Positions 44,808 to 58,883 of a DNA stretch of 64,000 nt are shown piece after piece (positions within the stretch are counted from its first letter, which is position 1; each line of letters opens with the position of its first letter). The stretch comes from Metridium senile (lineage: Eukaryota; Cnidaria; Anthozoa; Actiniaria; Metridiidae), in NCBI GenBank assembly GCA_949775045.1, contig CATKSA010000006.1, positions 1-64,000 on the forward strand, given 5' to 3'. Under the pieces are notes generated by a model that saw nothing but the letters and a program-made list of their open reading frames with translations, did not search any database and was not told the origin of the DNA. The position numbers and the translations under genes are program-made.

Positions 44808-47800
44808 TATGTAGCCTTTGTTCATAGGTAAACAAAGGTCCCTAATGTAACTTTGTGATCCCTTTTGTAACCTTACCATGGGTGCAAAAGGGAAAAACGT
44901 TCCCTTATGTAACCTTTGTTCATAGGTAAACAAAGGTCCCTAATGTAACTTTGTGATCCCTTTTGTAACCTTACCATGGGTGCAAAAGGGAAAAACTATC
45001 CCTTATGTAACCTTTGTTCATAGGTGAACAAAGGTCCCTAATGTAACTTTGTGATCCCTTTTGTAACCTTAACATGTGTGCAAAAGGGAAAAACGATCCC
45101 TTATGTAACCTTTGTTCATAGGTGAACAAAGGTCCCTAATGTAACTTTGTGATCCCTTTTGTAACCTTACCATGTGTGCAAAAGGGAAAAACAATCCATT
45201 ATGTAACCTTTGTTCTTAGGTGAACAAAGGACCCTAATGTAACTTTGTGATCCCTTTTGTAACCTTACCATGGGAGCAAAAGGGAAAAACGGTCCCTTAT
45301 GTAACCTTTGTTCATAGGTGAACAAAGGTCCCTAATGTAACTTTGTGATCCCTTTTGTAACCTTACCATGTGTGCAAAATGGAAAAACGATCCCTTATGT
45401 AACCTTTGTTCATAGGTGAACAAAGGTCCCTAATGTAACTTTGTGATCCCTTTTGTAACCTTACCATGTGTGCAAAAGGGAAAAACGATCCCTTATGTAA
45501 CCTTTGTTCATAGGTGAACAAAGGTCCCTAATGTAACTTTGTGATCCCTTTTGTAACCTTACCATGTGTGCAAAAGGGAAAAACGATCCCTTATGTAACC
45601 TTTGTTCATAGGTGAAAAAAGGTCCCTAATGTAACTTTGTGATCCCTTTTGTAACCTTACCATGTGTGCAAAAGGGAAAAACGATCCCTTATGTAACCTT
45701 TGTTCATAGGTGAACAAAGGTCCCTAATGTAACTTTGTGATCCCTTTTGAAGCCTTACCATGTGTGCAAAATGGAAAAACGATCCCTTATGTAACCTTTG
45801 TTCATAGGTGAACAAAGGTCCCTAATGTAACTTTGTGATCCCTTGTGTAACCTTACCATGTGTGCAAAAGGGAGAAACGATCCCTTATTTAACCTTTGTT
45901 CATAGGTGAACAAAGGTCCCTAATGTAACTTTATGATCCCTTTTGTAACCTTAGCATGTGTGCAAAAGGGAAAAACGATCCCTTATGTAACCTTTGTTCA
46001 TAGGTGAACAAAGGTCCCTAATGTAACTTTGTGATCCCTTTTGTAACGTTACCATGTGTGCAAAAGGGAAAAACGATCCCTGATGTAACCTTTGTTCATA
46101 GGTGAACAAAGGTCCCTAATGTAACTTTGTGATCCCTTTTGTAACCTTACCATTTGTGCAAAAGGGAAAAACGATGCCTTATGTAACCTTTGTTCATAAG
46201 TGAACAAAGGTCCCTAATGTAACTTTGTGATCCCTTTTGTAACCTTACCATGGGTGCAAAAGGGAAAAACAATCCCTTATGTAACCTTTGTTCATAGGTG
46301 AACAAAGGTCCCTAATGTAACTTTGTGATCCCTTTTGTAACCTTACCATGGGTGCAAAAGGGAAAAACGATCCCTTATGTAACCTTTGTTCATTGGTAAA
46401 AAAGGTCCCTAATGTAACTTTGTGATCCCTTTTGTAACCTTACCATGTGTGCAAAAGGGAGAAACGATCCCTTATGTAACCTTTGTTCATAAGTGAACAA
46501 AGGTCCCTAATGTAACTTTGTGATCCCTTTTGTAGCCTTACCATGGGTGCAAAAGGGAAAAACGTTCTTTTATGTAGCCTTTGTTCATAGGTAAACAAAG
46601 GTCCCTAATGTAACTTTGTGATCCCTTTTGTAACCTTACCATGGGTGCAAAAGGGAAAAACGTTCCCTTATGTAACCTTTGTTCATAGGTAAACAAAGGT
46701 CCCTAATGTAACTTTGTGATCCCTTTTGTAACCTTACCATGGGTGCAAAAGGGAAAAACTATCCCTTATGTAACCTTTGTTCATAGGTGAACAAAGGTCC
46801 CTAATGTAACTTTGTGATCCCTTTTGTAACCTTAACATGTGTGCAAAAGGGAAAAACGATCCCTTATGTAACCTTTGTTCATAGGTGAACAAAGGTCCCT
46901 AATGTAACTTTGTGATCCCTTTTGTAACCTTACCATGTGTGCAAAAGGGAAAAACGATCCCTTATGTAACCTTTGTTCATAGGTGAACAAAGGTCCCTAA
47001 TGTAACTTTGTGATCCCTTTTGAAGCCTTACCATGGGAGCAAAAGGGAAAAACGGTCCCTTATGTAACCTTTGTTCATAGGTGAACAAAGGTCCCTAATG
47101 TAACTTTGTGATCCCTTTTGTAACCTTACCATGTGTGCAAAATGGAAAAACGATCCCTTATGTAACCTTTGTTCATAGGTGAACAAAGGTCCCTAATGTA
47201 ACTTTGTGATCCCTTTTGTAACCTTACCATGTGTGCAAAAGGGAAAAACGATCCCTTATGTAACCTTTGTTCATAGGTGAACAAAGGTCCCTAATGTAAC
47301 TTTGTGATCCCTTTTGTAACCTTACCATGTGTGCAAAAGGGAAAAACGATCCCTTATGTAACCTTTGTTCATAGGTGAAAAAAGGTCCCTAATGTAACTT
47401 TGTGATCCCTTTTGTAACCTTACCATGTGTGCAAAAGGGAAAAACGATCCCTTATGTAACCTTTGTTCATAGGTGAACAAAGGTCCCTAATGTAACTTTG
47501 TGATCCCTTTTGTAACCTTACCATGTGTGCAAAATGGAAAACGATCCCTTATGTAACCTTTGTTCATAGGTGAACAAAGGTCCCTAATGTAACTTTGTGA
47601 TCCCTTGTGTAACCTTACCATGTGTGCAAAAGGGAGAAACGATCCCTTATTTAACCTTTGTTCATAGGTGAACAAAGGTCCCTAATGTAACTTTATGATC
47701 CCTTTTGTAACCTTAGCATGTGTGCAAAAGGGAAAAACGATCCCTTATGTAACCTTTGTTCATAGGTGAACAAAGGTCCCTAATGTAACTTTGTGATCCC

Positions 47801-50095
47801 TTTTGTAACGTTACCATGTGTGCAAAAGGGAAAAACGATCCCTGATGTAACCTTTGTTCATAGGTGAACAAAGGTCCCTAATGTAACTTTGTGATCCCTT
47901 TTGTAACCTTACCATTTGTGCAAAAGGGAAAAACGATGCCTTATGTAACCTTTGTTCATAAGTGAACAAAGGTCCCTAATGTAACTTTGTGATCCCTTTT
48001 GTAACCTTACCATGGGTGCAAAAGGGAAAAACAATCCCTTATGTAACCTTTGTTCATAGGTGAACAAAGGTCCCTAATGTAACTTTGTGATCCCTTTTGT
48101 AACCTTACCATGGGTGCAAAAGGGAAAAACGATCCCTTATGTAACCTTTGTTCATTGGTAAAAAAGGTCCCTAATGTAACTTTGTGATCCCTTTTGTAAC
48201 CTTACCATGTGTGCAAAAGGGAGAAACGATCCCTTATGTAACCTTTGTTCATAAGTGAACAAAGGTCCCTAATGTAACTTTGTGATCCCTTTTGTAGCCT
48301 TACCATGGGTGCAAAAGGGAAAAACGTTCTTTTATGTAGCCTTTGTTCATAGGTAAACAAAGGTCCCTAATGTAACTTTGTGATCCCTTTTGTAACCTTA
48401 CCATGGGTGCAAAAGGGAAAAACGTTCCCTTATGTAACCTTTGTTCATAGGTAAACAAAGATCCCTAATGTAACTTTGTGATCCCTTTTGTAACCTTACC
48501 ATGGGTGCAAAAGGGAAAAACTATCCCTTATGTAACCTTTGTTCATAGGTGAACAAAGGTCCCTAATGTAACTTTGTGATCCCTTTTGTAACCTTAACAT
48601 GTGTGCAAAAGGGAAAAACGATCCCTTATGTAACCTTTGTTCATAGGTGAACAAAGGTCCCTAATGTAACTTTGTGATCCCTTTTGTAACCTTACCATGT
48701 GTGCAAAAGGGAAAAACAATCCATTATGTAACCTTTGTTCTTAGGTGAACAAAGGACCCTAATGTAACTTTGTGATCCCTTTTGTAACCTTACCATGGGA
48801 GCAAAAGGGAAAAACGGTCCCTTATGTAACCTTTGTTCATAGGTGAACAAAGGTCCCTAATGTAACTTTGTGATCCCTTTTGTAACCTTACCATGTGTGC
48901 AAAATGGAAAAACGATCCCTTATGTAACCTTTGTTCATAGGTGAACAAAGGTCCCTAATGTAACTTTGTGATCCCTTTTGTAACCTTACCATGTGTGCAA
49001 AAGGGAAAAACGATCCCTTATGTAACCTTTGTTCATAGGTGAACAAAGGTCCCTAATGTAACTTTGTGATCCCTTTTGTAACCTTACCATGTGTGCAAAA
49101 GGGAAAAACGATCCCTTATGTAACCTTTGTTCATAGGTGAAAAAAGGTCCCTAATGTAACTTTGTGATCCCTTTTGTAACCTTACCATGTGTGCAAAAGG
49201 GAAAAACGATCCCTTATGTAACCTTTGTTCATAGGTGAACAAAGGTCCCTAATGTAACTTTGTGATCCCTTTTGTAACCTTACCATGTGTGCAAAATGGA
49301 AAAACGATCCCTTATGTAACCTTTGTTCATAGGTGAACAAAGGTCCCTAATGTAACTTTGTGATCCCTTGTGTAACCTTACCATGTGTGCAAAAGGGAGA
49401 AACGATCCCTTATTTAACCTTTGTTCATAGGTGAACAAAGGTCCCTAATGTAACTTTATGATCCCTTTTGTAACCTTAGCATGTGTGCAAAAGGGAAAAA
49501 CGATCCCTTATGTAACCTTTGTTCATAGGTGAACAAAGGTCCCTAATGTAACTTTGTGATCCCTTTTGTAACGTTACCATGTGTGCAAAAGGGAAAAACG
49601 ATCCCTGATGTAACCTTTGTTCATAGGTGAACAAAGGTCCCTAATGTAACTTTGTGATCCCTTTTGTAACCTTACCATTTGTGCAAAAGGGAAAAACGAT
49701 GCCTTATGTAACCTTTGTTCATAAGTGAACAAAGGTCCCTAATGTAACTTTGTGATCCCTTTTGTAACCTTACCATGGGTGCAAAAGGGAAAAACAATCC
49801 CTTATGTAACCTTTGTTCATAGGTGAACAAAGGTCCCTAATGTAACTTTGTGATCCCTTTTGTAACCTTACCATGGGTGCAAAAGGGAAAAACGATCCCT
49901 TATGTAACCTTTGTTCATTGGTAAAAAAGGTCCCTAATGTAACTTTGTGATCCCTTTTGTAACCTTACCATGTGTGCAAAAGGGAGAAACGATCCCTTAT
50001 GTAACCTTTGTTCATAAGTGAACAAAGGTCCCTAATGTAACTTTGTGATCCCTTTTGTAGCCTTACCATGGGTGCAAAAGGGAAAAACGTTCTTT
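44807..50095. repeat. 18-monomer higher-order repeat, three tandem copies (about 1,763 bp)
   Basis: The diverged monomer recurs at 44807, 46570, 48332 and 50095, and CATTTGTGC/GATGCC at about 46151, 47913 and 49676. Periods are 1,763, 1,762 and 1,763 bp, that is 18 units less one or two bases. Order: diverged, GTTCCC, CTATCCC, AACATG, CAATCCATT, GGGAGC, AAAATGG, common, GTGAAAAAAGG, common, AAAATGG, GGAGAAACG/TTATTT, TAGCATG, GTTACC/CTGATG, CATTTGTGC/GATGCC, CAATCCC, CATTGG (97 bp), GGAGAAACG/GTAGCC. Copy 2 has a common unit ending TTTTGAAGCC in place of CAATCCATT, and a GGAAAACG one-base deletion. It is the clearest regular higher-order repeat in the window. Confidence 0.9.
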
Positions 50096-51465
50096 TATGT
50101 AGCCTTTGTTCATAGGTAAACAAAGGTCCCTAATGTAACTTTGTGATCCCTTTTGTAACCTTACCATGGGTGCAAAAGGGAAAAACGTTCCCTTATGTAA
50201 CCTTTGTTCATAGGTAAACAAAGGTCCCTAATGTAACTTTGTGATCCCTTTTGTAACCTTACCATGGGTGCAAAAGGGAAAAACTATCCCTTATGTAACC
50301 TTTGTTCATAGGTGAACAAAGGTCCCTAATGTAACTTTGTGATCCCTTTTGTAACCTTACCATTTGTGCAAAAGGGAAAAACGATGCCTTATGTAACCTT
50401 TGTTCATAAGTGAACAAAGGTCCCTAATGTAACTTTGTGATCCCTTTTGTAACCTTACCATGGGTGCAAAAGGGAAAAACAATCCCTTATGTAACCTTTG
50501 TTCATAGGTGAACAAAGGTCCCTAATGTAACTTTGTGATCCCTTTTGTAACCTTACCATGGGTGCAAAAGGGAAAAACGATCCCTTATGTAACCTTTGTT
50601 CATTGGTAAAAAAGGTCCCTAATGTAACTTTGTGATCCCTTTTGTAACCTTACCATGTGTGCAAAAGGGAGAAACGATCCCTTATGTAACCTTTGTTCAT
50701 AAGTGAACAAAGGTCCCTAATGTAACTTTGTGATCCCTTTTGTAGCCTTACCATGGGTGCAAAAGGGAAAAACGTTCTTTTATGTAGCCTTTGTTCATAG
50801 GTAAACAAAGGTCCCTAATGTAACTTTGTGATCCCTTTTGTAACCTTACCATGGGTGCAAAAGGGAAAAACGTTCCCTTATGTAACCTTTGTTCATAGGT
50901 AAACAAAGGTCCCTAATGTAACTTTGTGATCCCTTTTGTAACCTTACCATGGGTGCAAAAGGGAAAAACTATCCCTTATGTAACCTTTGTTCATAGGTGA
51001 ACAAAGGTCCCTAATGTAACTTTGTGATCCCTTTTGTAACCTTAACATGTGTGCAAAAGGGAAAAACGATCCCTTATGTAACCTTTGTTCATAGGTGAAC
51101 AAAGGTCCCTAATGTAACTTTGTGATCCCTTTTGTAACCTTACCATGTGTGCAAAAGGGAAAAACAATCCATTATGTAACCTTTGTTCTTAGGTGAACAA
51201 AGGACCCTAATGTAACTTTGTGATCCCTTTTGTAACCTTACCATGGGAGCAAAAGGGAAAAACGGTCCCTTATGTAACCTTTGTTCATAGGTGAACAAAG
51301 GTCCCTAATGTAACTTTGTGATCCCTTTTGTAACCTTACCATGTGTGCAAAAGGGAAAAACGATCCCTTATGTAACCTTTGTTCATAGGTGAACAAAGGT
51401 CCCTAATGTAACTTTGTGATCCCTTTTGTAACCTTACCATGTGTGCAAAAGGGAAAAACGATCCC
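50095..51465. repeat. 7-monomer duplication next to the 18-mers (685 bp x 2)
   Basis: After the third 18-mer the run diverged, GTTCCC, CTATCCC jumps straight to CATTTGTGC/GATGCC, CAATCCC, CATTGG, GGAGAAACG/GTAGCC, and then a new diverged monomer at 50780. The 685-bp spacing is seven units less one base. In effect this is an 18-mer from which eleven consecutive monomers are missing. From 50780 the usual order resumes. Confidence 0.85.
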
Positions 51466-52151
51466 TTATGTAACCTTTGTTCATAGGTGAACAAAGGTCC
51501 CTAATGTAACTTTGTGATCCCTTTTGTAACCTTACCATGTGTGCAAAATGGAAAAACGATCCCTTATGTAACCTTTGTTCATAGGTGAACAAAGGTCCCT
51601 AATGTAACTTTGTGATCCCTTGTGTAACCTTACCATGTGTGCAAAAGGGAGAAACGATCCCTTATTTAACCTTTGTTCATAGGTGAACAAAGGTCCCTAA
51701 TGTAACTTTATGATCCCTTTTGTAACCTTAGCATGTGTGCAAAAGGGAAAAACGATCCCTTATGTAACCTTTGTTCATAGGTGAACAAAGGTCCCTAATG
51801 TAACTTTGTGATCCCTTTTGTAACCTTACCATGTGTGCAAAAGGGAAAAACGATCCCTGATGTAACCTTTGTTCATAGGTGAACAAAGGTCCCTAATGTA
51901 ACTTTGTGATCCCTTTTGTAACCTTACCATTTGTGCAAAAGGGAAAAACGATCCCTTATGTAACCTTTGTTCATAAGTGAACAAAGGTCCCTAATGTAAC
52001 TTTGTGATCCCTTTTGTAACCTTACCATGGGTGCAAAAGGGAAAAACAATCCCTTATGTAACCTTTGTTCATAGGTGAACAAAGGTCCCTAATGTAACTT
52101 TGTGATCCCTTTTGTAACCTTACCATGGGTGCAAAAGGGAAAAACGTTCTT

Positions 52152-55100
52152 TTATGTAGCCTTTGTTCATAGGTAAACAAAGGTCCCTAATGTAACTTTG
52201 TGATCCCTTTTGTAACCTTACCATGGGTGCAAAAGGGAAAAACGTTCCCTTATGTAACCTTTGTTCATAGGTAAACAAAGGTCCCTAATGTAACTTTGTG
52301 ATCCCTTTTGTAACCTTACCATGGGTGCAAAAGGGAAAAACGATCCCTTATGTAACCTTTGTTCATAGGTGAACAAAGGTCCCTAATGTAACTTTGTGAT
52401 CCCTTTTGTAACCTTAACATGTGTGCAAAAGGGAAAAACGATCCCTTATGTAACCTTTGTTCATAGGTGAACAAAGGTCCCTAATGTAACTTTGTGATCC
52501 CTTTTGTAACCTTACCATGTATGCAAAAGGGAAAAACGATCCCTTATGTAACCTTTGTTCATAGGTGAACAAAGGTCCCTAATGTAACTTTTTGATCCCT
52601 TTTGTAACGTTACCATGTGTGCAAAAGGGAAAAACGATCCCTTATGTAACCTTTGTTCATAGGTGAACAAAGGTCCCTAATGTAACTTTGTGATCCCTTT
52701 TTGTAACCTTACCATTTGTGCAAAAGGGAAAAACGATTCCTTATGTAACCTTTGTTCATAGGTGAACAAAGGTCCCTAATGTAACTTTGTGATCCCTTTT
52801 GTAACCTTACCATGTGTGCAAAAGGGAAAAACGATCCCTTATGTAACCTTTGTTCATAGGTGAACAAAGGTCCCTAATGTAACTTTGTGATCCCTTTTGT
52901 AACCTTACCATGTGTGCAAAAGGGAAAAACGATCCCTTATGTAACCTTTGTTCATAGGTGAACAAAGGTCCCTAATGTAACTTTGTGATCGCTTTTGTAA
53001 CCTTACCATGTGTGCAAAAGGGAGAAACGATCCCTTATGTAACCTTTGTTCATAAGTGAACAAAGGTCCCTAATGTAACTTTGTGATCCCTTTTGTAGCC
53101 TTACCATGGGTGCAAAAGGGAAAAACGTTCTTTTATGTAGCCTTTGTTCATAGGTAAACAAAGGTCCCTAATGTAACTTTGTGATCCCTTTTGTAACCTT
53201 ACAATGGGTGCAAAAGGGAAAAACGTTCCCTTATGTAACCTTTGTTCATAGGTAAACAAAGGTCCCTAATGTAACTTTGTGATCCCTTTTGTAACCTTAC
53301 CATGGGTGCAAAAGGGAAAAACTATCCCTTATGTAACCTTTGTTCATAGGTGAACAAAGGTCCCTAATGTAACTTTGTGATCCCTTTTGTAACCTTACCA
53401 TGTGTGCAAAAGGGAAAAACGATCCCTTATGTAACCTTTGTTCATAGGTGAAAAAAGGTCCCTAATGTAACTTTGTGATCCCTTTTGTAACCTTACCATG
53501 TGTGCAAAAGGGAAAAACGATCCCTTATGTAACCTTTGTTCATAGGTGAACAAAGGTCCCTAATGTAACTTTGTGATCCCTTTTGTAACCTTACCATGTG
53601 TGCAAAATGGAAAAACGATCCCTTATGTAACCTTTGTTCATAGGTGAACAAAGGTCCCTAATGTAACTTTGTGATCCCTTGTGTAACCTTACCATGTGTG
53701 CAAAAGGGAGAAACGATCCCTTATTTAACCTTTGTTCATAGGTGAACAAAGGTCCCTAATGTAACTTTATGATCCCTTTTGTAACCTTAGCATGTGTGCA
53801 AAAGGGAAAAACGATCCCTTATGTAACCTTTGTTCATAGGTGAACAAAGGTCCCTAATGTAACTTTGTGATCCCTTTTGTAACGTTACCATGTGTGCAAA
53901 AGGGAAAAACGATCCCTGATGTAACCTTTGTTCATAGGTGAACAAAGGTCCCTAATGTAACTTTGTGATCCCTTTTGTAACCTTACCATTTGTGCAAAAG
54001 GGAAAAACGATGCCTTATGTAACCTTTGTTCATAAGTGAACAAAGGTCCCTAATGTAACTTTGTGATCCCTTTTGTAACCTTACCATGGGTGCAAAAGGG
54101 AAAAACAATCCCTTATGTAACCTTTGTTCATAGGTGAACAAAGGTCCCTAATGTAACTTTGTGATCCCTTTTGTAACCTTACCATGGGTGCAAAAGGGAA
54201 AAACGTTCTTTTATGTAGCCTTTGTTCATAGGTAAACAAAGGTCCCTAATGTAACTTTGTGATCCCTTTTGTAACCTTACCATGGGTGCAAAAGGGAAAA
54301 ACGTTCCCTTATGTAACCTTTGTTCATAGGTAAACAAAGGTCCCTAATGTAACTTTGTGATCCCTTTTGTAACCTTACCATGGGTGCAAAAGGGAAAAAC
54401 GATCCCTTATGTAACCTTTGTTCATAGGTGAACAAAGGTCCCTAATGTAACTTTGTGATCCCTTTTGTAACCTTAACATGTGTGCAAAAGGGAAAAACGA
54501 TCCCTTATGTAACCTTTGTTCATAGGTGAACAAAGGTCCCTAATGTAACTTTGTGATCCCTTTTGTAACCTTACCATGTGTGCAAAAGGGAAAAACGATC
54601 CCTTATGTAACCTTTGTTCATAGGTGAACAAAGGTCCCTAATGTAACTTTTTGATCCCTTTTGTAACGTTACCATGTGTGCAAAAGGGAAAAACGATCCC
54701 TTATGTAACCTTTGTTCATAGGTGAACAAAGGTCCCTAATGTAACTTTGTGATCCCTTTTTGTAACCTTACCATTTGTGCAAAAGGGAAAAACGATTCCT
54801 TATGTAACCTTTGTTCATAGGTGAACAAAGGTCCCTAATGTAACTTTGTGATCCCTTTTGTAACCTTACCATGTGTGCAAAAGGGAAAAACGATCCCTTA
54901 TGTAACCTTTGTTCATAGGTGAACAAAGGTCCCTAATGTAACTTTGTGATCCCTTTTGTAACCTTACCATGTGTGCAAAAGGGAAAAACGATCCCTTATG
55001 TAACCTTTGTTCATAGGTGAACAAAGGTCCCTAATGTAACTTTGTGATCCCTTTTGTAACCTTACCATGTGTGCAAAAGGGAGAAACGATCCCTTATGTA

Positions 55101-57400
55101 ACCTTTGTTCATAAGTGAACAAAGGTCCCTAATGTAACTTTGTGATCCCTTTTGTAACCTTACCATGGGTGCAAAAGGGAAAAACAATCCCTTATGTAAC
55201 CTTTGTTCATAGGTGAACAAAGGTCCCTAATGTAACTTTGTGATCCCTTTTGTAGCCTTACCATGGGTGCAAAAGGGAAATACGGTCCCTTATGTAACCT
55301 TTGTTCTTAGGTGAACAAAGGACCCTAATGTAACTTTGTGATCCCTTTTGTAACCTTACCATGGGAGCAAAAGGGAAAAACGGTCCCTTATGTAACCTTT
55401 GTTCATAGGTGAACAAAGGTCCCTAATGTAACTTTGTGATCCCTTTTGTAACCTTACCATGTGTGCAAAATGGAAAAACGATCCCTTATGTAACCTTTGT
55501 TCATAGGTGAACAAAGGTCCCTAATGTAACTTTGTGATCCCTTTTGTAACCTTACCATGTGTGCAAAAGGGAAAAACGATCCCTTATGTAACCTTTGTTC
55601 ATAGGTGAACAAAGGTCCCTAATGTAACTTTGTGATCCCTTTTGTAACCTTACCATGTGTGCAAAAGGGAAAAACGATCCCTTATGTAACCTTTGTTCAT
55701 AGGTGAAAAAAGGTCCCTAATGTAACTTTGTGATCCCTTTTGTAACCTTACCATGTGTGCAAAAGGGAAAAACGATCCCTTATGTAACCTTTGTTCATAG
55801 GTGAACAAAGGTCCCTAATGTAACTTTGTGATCCCTTTTGTAACCTTACCATGTGTGCAAAATGGAAAAACGATCCCTTATGTAACCTTTGTTCATAGGT
55901 GAACAAAGGTCTCTAATGTAACTTTGTGATCCCTTGTGTAACCTTACCATGTGTGCAAAAGGGAGAAACGATCCCTTATTTAACCTTTGTTCATAGGTGA
56001 ACAAAGGTCCCTAATGTAACTTTATGATCCCTTTTGTAACCTTAGCATGTGTGCAAAAGGGAAAAACGATCCCTTATGTAACCTTTGTTCATAGGTGAAC
56101 AAAGGTCCCTAATGTAACTTTGTGATCCCTTTTGTAACGTTACCATGTGTGCAAAAGGGAAAAACGATCCCTGATGTAACCTTTGTTCATAGGTGAACAA
56201 AGGTCCCTAATGTAACTTTGTGATCCCTTTTGTAACCTTACCATGTGTGCAAAAGGGAGAAACGATCCCTTATGTAACCTTTGTTCATAGGTGAACAAAG
56301 GTCCCTAATGTAACTTTGTGATCCCTTTTGTAACCTTACCATGGGTGCAAAAGGGAAAAACAATCCCTTATGTAACCTTTGTTCATAGGTGAACAAAGGT
56401 CCCTAATGTAACTTTGTGATCCCTTTTGTAACCTTACCATGGGTGCAAAAGGGAAAAACGTTCTTTTATGTAGCCTTTGTTCATAGGTAAACAAAGGTCC
56501 CTAATGTAACTTTGTGATCCCTTTTGTAACCTTACCATGGGTGCAAAAGGGAAAAACGTTCCCTTATGTAACCTTTGTTCATAGGTAAACAAAGGTCCCT
56601 AATGTAACTTTGTGATCCCTTTTGTAACCTTACCATGGGTGCAAAAGGGAAAAACGATCCCTTATGTAACCTTTGTTCATAGGTGAACAAAGGTCCCTAA
56701 TGTAACTTTGTGATCCCTTTTGTAACCTTAACATGTGTGCAAAAGGGAAAAACGATCCCTTATGTAACCTTTGTTCATAGGTGAACAAAGGTCCCTAATG
56801 TAACTTTGTGATCCCTTTTGTAACCTTACCATGTGTGCAAAAGGGAAAAACGATCCCTTATGTAACCTTTGTTCATAGGTGAACAAAGGTCCCTAATGTA
56901 ACTTTTTGATCCCTTTTGTAACGTTACCATGTGTGCAAAAGGGAAAAACGATCCCTTATGTAACCTTTGTTCATAGGTGAACAAAGGTCCCTAATGTAAC
57001 TTTGTGATCCCCTTTTGTAACCTTACCATTTGTGCAAAAGGGAAAAACGATTCCTTATGTAACCTTTGTTCATAGGTGAACAAAGGTCCCTAATGTAACT
57101 TTGTGATCCCTTTTGTAACCTTACCATGTGTGCAAAAGGGAAAAACGATCCCTTATGTAACCTTTGTTCATAGGTGAACAAAGGTCCCTAATGTAACTTT
57201 GTGATCCCTTTTGTAACCTTACCATGTGTGCAAAAGGGAAAAACGATCCCTTATGTAACCTTTGTTCATAGGTGAACAAAGGTCCCTAATGTAACTTTGT
57301 GATCCCTTTTGTAACCTTACCATGTGTGCAAAAGGGAAAAACGATCCCTTATGTAACCTTTGTTCATAGGTGAACAAAGGTCCCTAATGTAACTTTGTGA
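52152..57400. repeat. Three related blocks headed by the diverged monomer (offsets 2,059 and 2,255 bp)
   Basis: At 52152, 54211 and 56466 the same run begins: diverged, GTTCCC, GGGTGC/GATCCC, AACATG, a unit with AACTTTTTGATCCC, GTTACC with a 99-bp ending, CATTTGTGC/GATTCC, and two or three common units. AACTTTTTGATCC lies at about 52588, 54647 and 56902, keeping the same spacing. In the third block the inserted base reads GATCCCCTTTTG instead of GATCCCTTTTTG, a single change on the same insertion. The parts between the runs differ: the first interval includes a shorter diverged-monomer block at 53133. Confidence 0.82.
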
Positions 57401-58883
57401 TCCCTTTTGTAACCTTACCATGTGTGCAAAAGGGAGAAACGATCCCTTATGTAACCTTTGTTCATAAGTGAACAAAGGTCCCTAATGTAACTTTGTGATC
57501 CCTTTTGTAACCTTACCATGGGTGCAAAAGGGAAAAACAATCCCTTATGTAACCTTTGTTCATAGGTGAACAAAGGTCCCTAATGTAACTTTGTGATCCC
57601 TTTTGTAGCCTTACCATGGGTGCAAAAGGGAAATACGGTCCCTTATGTAACCTTTGTTCATAGGTGAACAAAGGTCCCTAATGTAACTTTGTGATCCCTT
57701 TTGTAACCTTACCATGGGTGCAAAAGGGAAAAACGTTCCCTTATGTAACCTTTGTTCATAGGTAAACAAAGGTCCCTAATGTAACTTTGTGATCCCTTTT
57801 GTAACCTTACCATGTGTGCAAAAGGGAAAAACGATCCCTTATGTAACCTTTGTTCATAGGTGAACAAAGGTCCCTAATGTAACTTTGTGATCCCTTTTGT
57901 AACCTTAACATGTGTGCAAAAGGGAAAAACGATCCCTTATGTAACCTTTGTTCATAGGTGAACAAAGGTCCCTAATGTAACTTTGTGATCCCTTTTGTAA
58001 CCTTACCATGTGTGCAAAAGGGAAAAACAATCCATTATGTAACCTTTGTTCTTAGGTGAACAAAGGACCCTAATGTAACTTTGTGATCCCTTTTGTAACC
58101 TTACCATGGGAGCAAAAGGGAAAAACGGTCCCTTATGTAACCTTTGTTCATAGGTGAACAAAGGTCCCTAATGTAACTTTGTGATCCCTTTTGTAACCTT
58201 ACCATGTGTGCAAAATGGAAAAACGATCCCTTATGTAACCTTTGTTCATAGGTGAACAAAGGTCCCTAATGTAACTTTGTGATCCCTTTTGTAACCTTAC
58301 CATGTGTGCAAAAGGGAAAAACGATCCCTTATGTAACCTTTGTTCATAGGTGAACAAAGGTCCCTAATGTAACTTTGTGATCCCTTTTGTAACCTTACCA
58401 TGTGTGCAAAAGGGAAAAACGATCCCTTATGTAACCTTTGTTCATAGGTGAAAAAAGGTCCCTAATGTAACTTTGTGATCCCTTTTGTAACCTTACCATG
58501 TGTGCAAAAGGGAAAAACGATCCCTTATGTAACCTTTGTTCATAGGTGAACAAAGGTCCCTAATGTAACTTTGTGATCCCTTTTGTAACCTTACCATGTG
58601 TGCAAAATGGAAAAACGATCCCTTATGTAACCTTTGTTCATAGGTGAACAAAGGTCTCTAATGTAACTTTGTGATCCCTTGTGTAACCTTACCATGTGTG
58701 CAAAAGGGAGAAACGATCCCTTATTTAACCTTTGTTCATAGGTGAACAAAGGTCCCTAATGTAACTTTATGATCCCTTTTGTAACCTTAGCATGTGTGCA
58801 AAAGGGAAAAACGATCCCTTATGTAACCTTTGTTCATAGGTGAACAAAGGTCCCTAATGTAACTTTGTGATCCCTTTTGTAAC

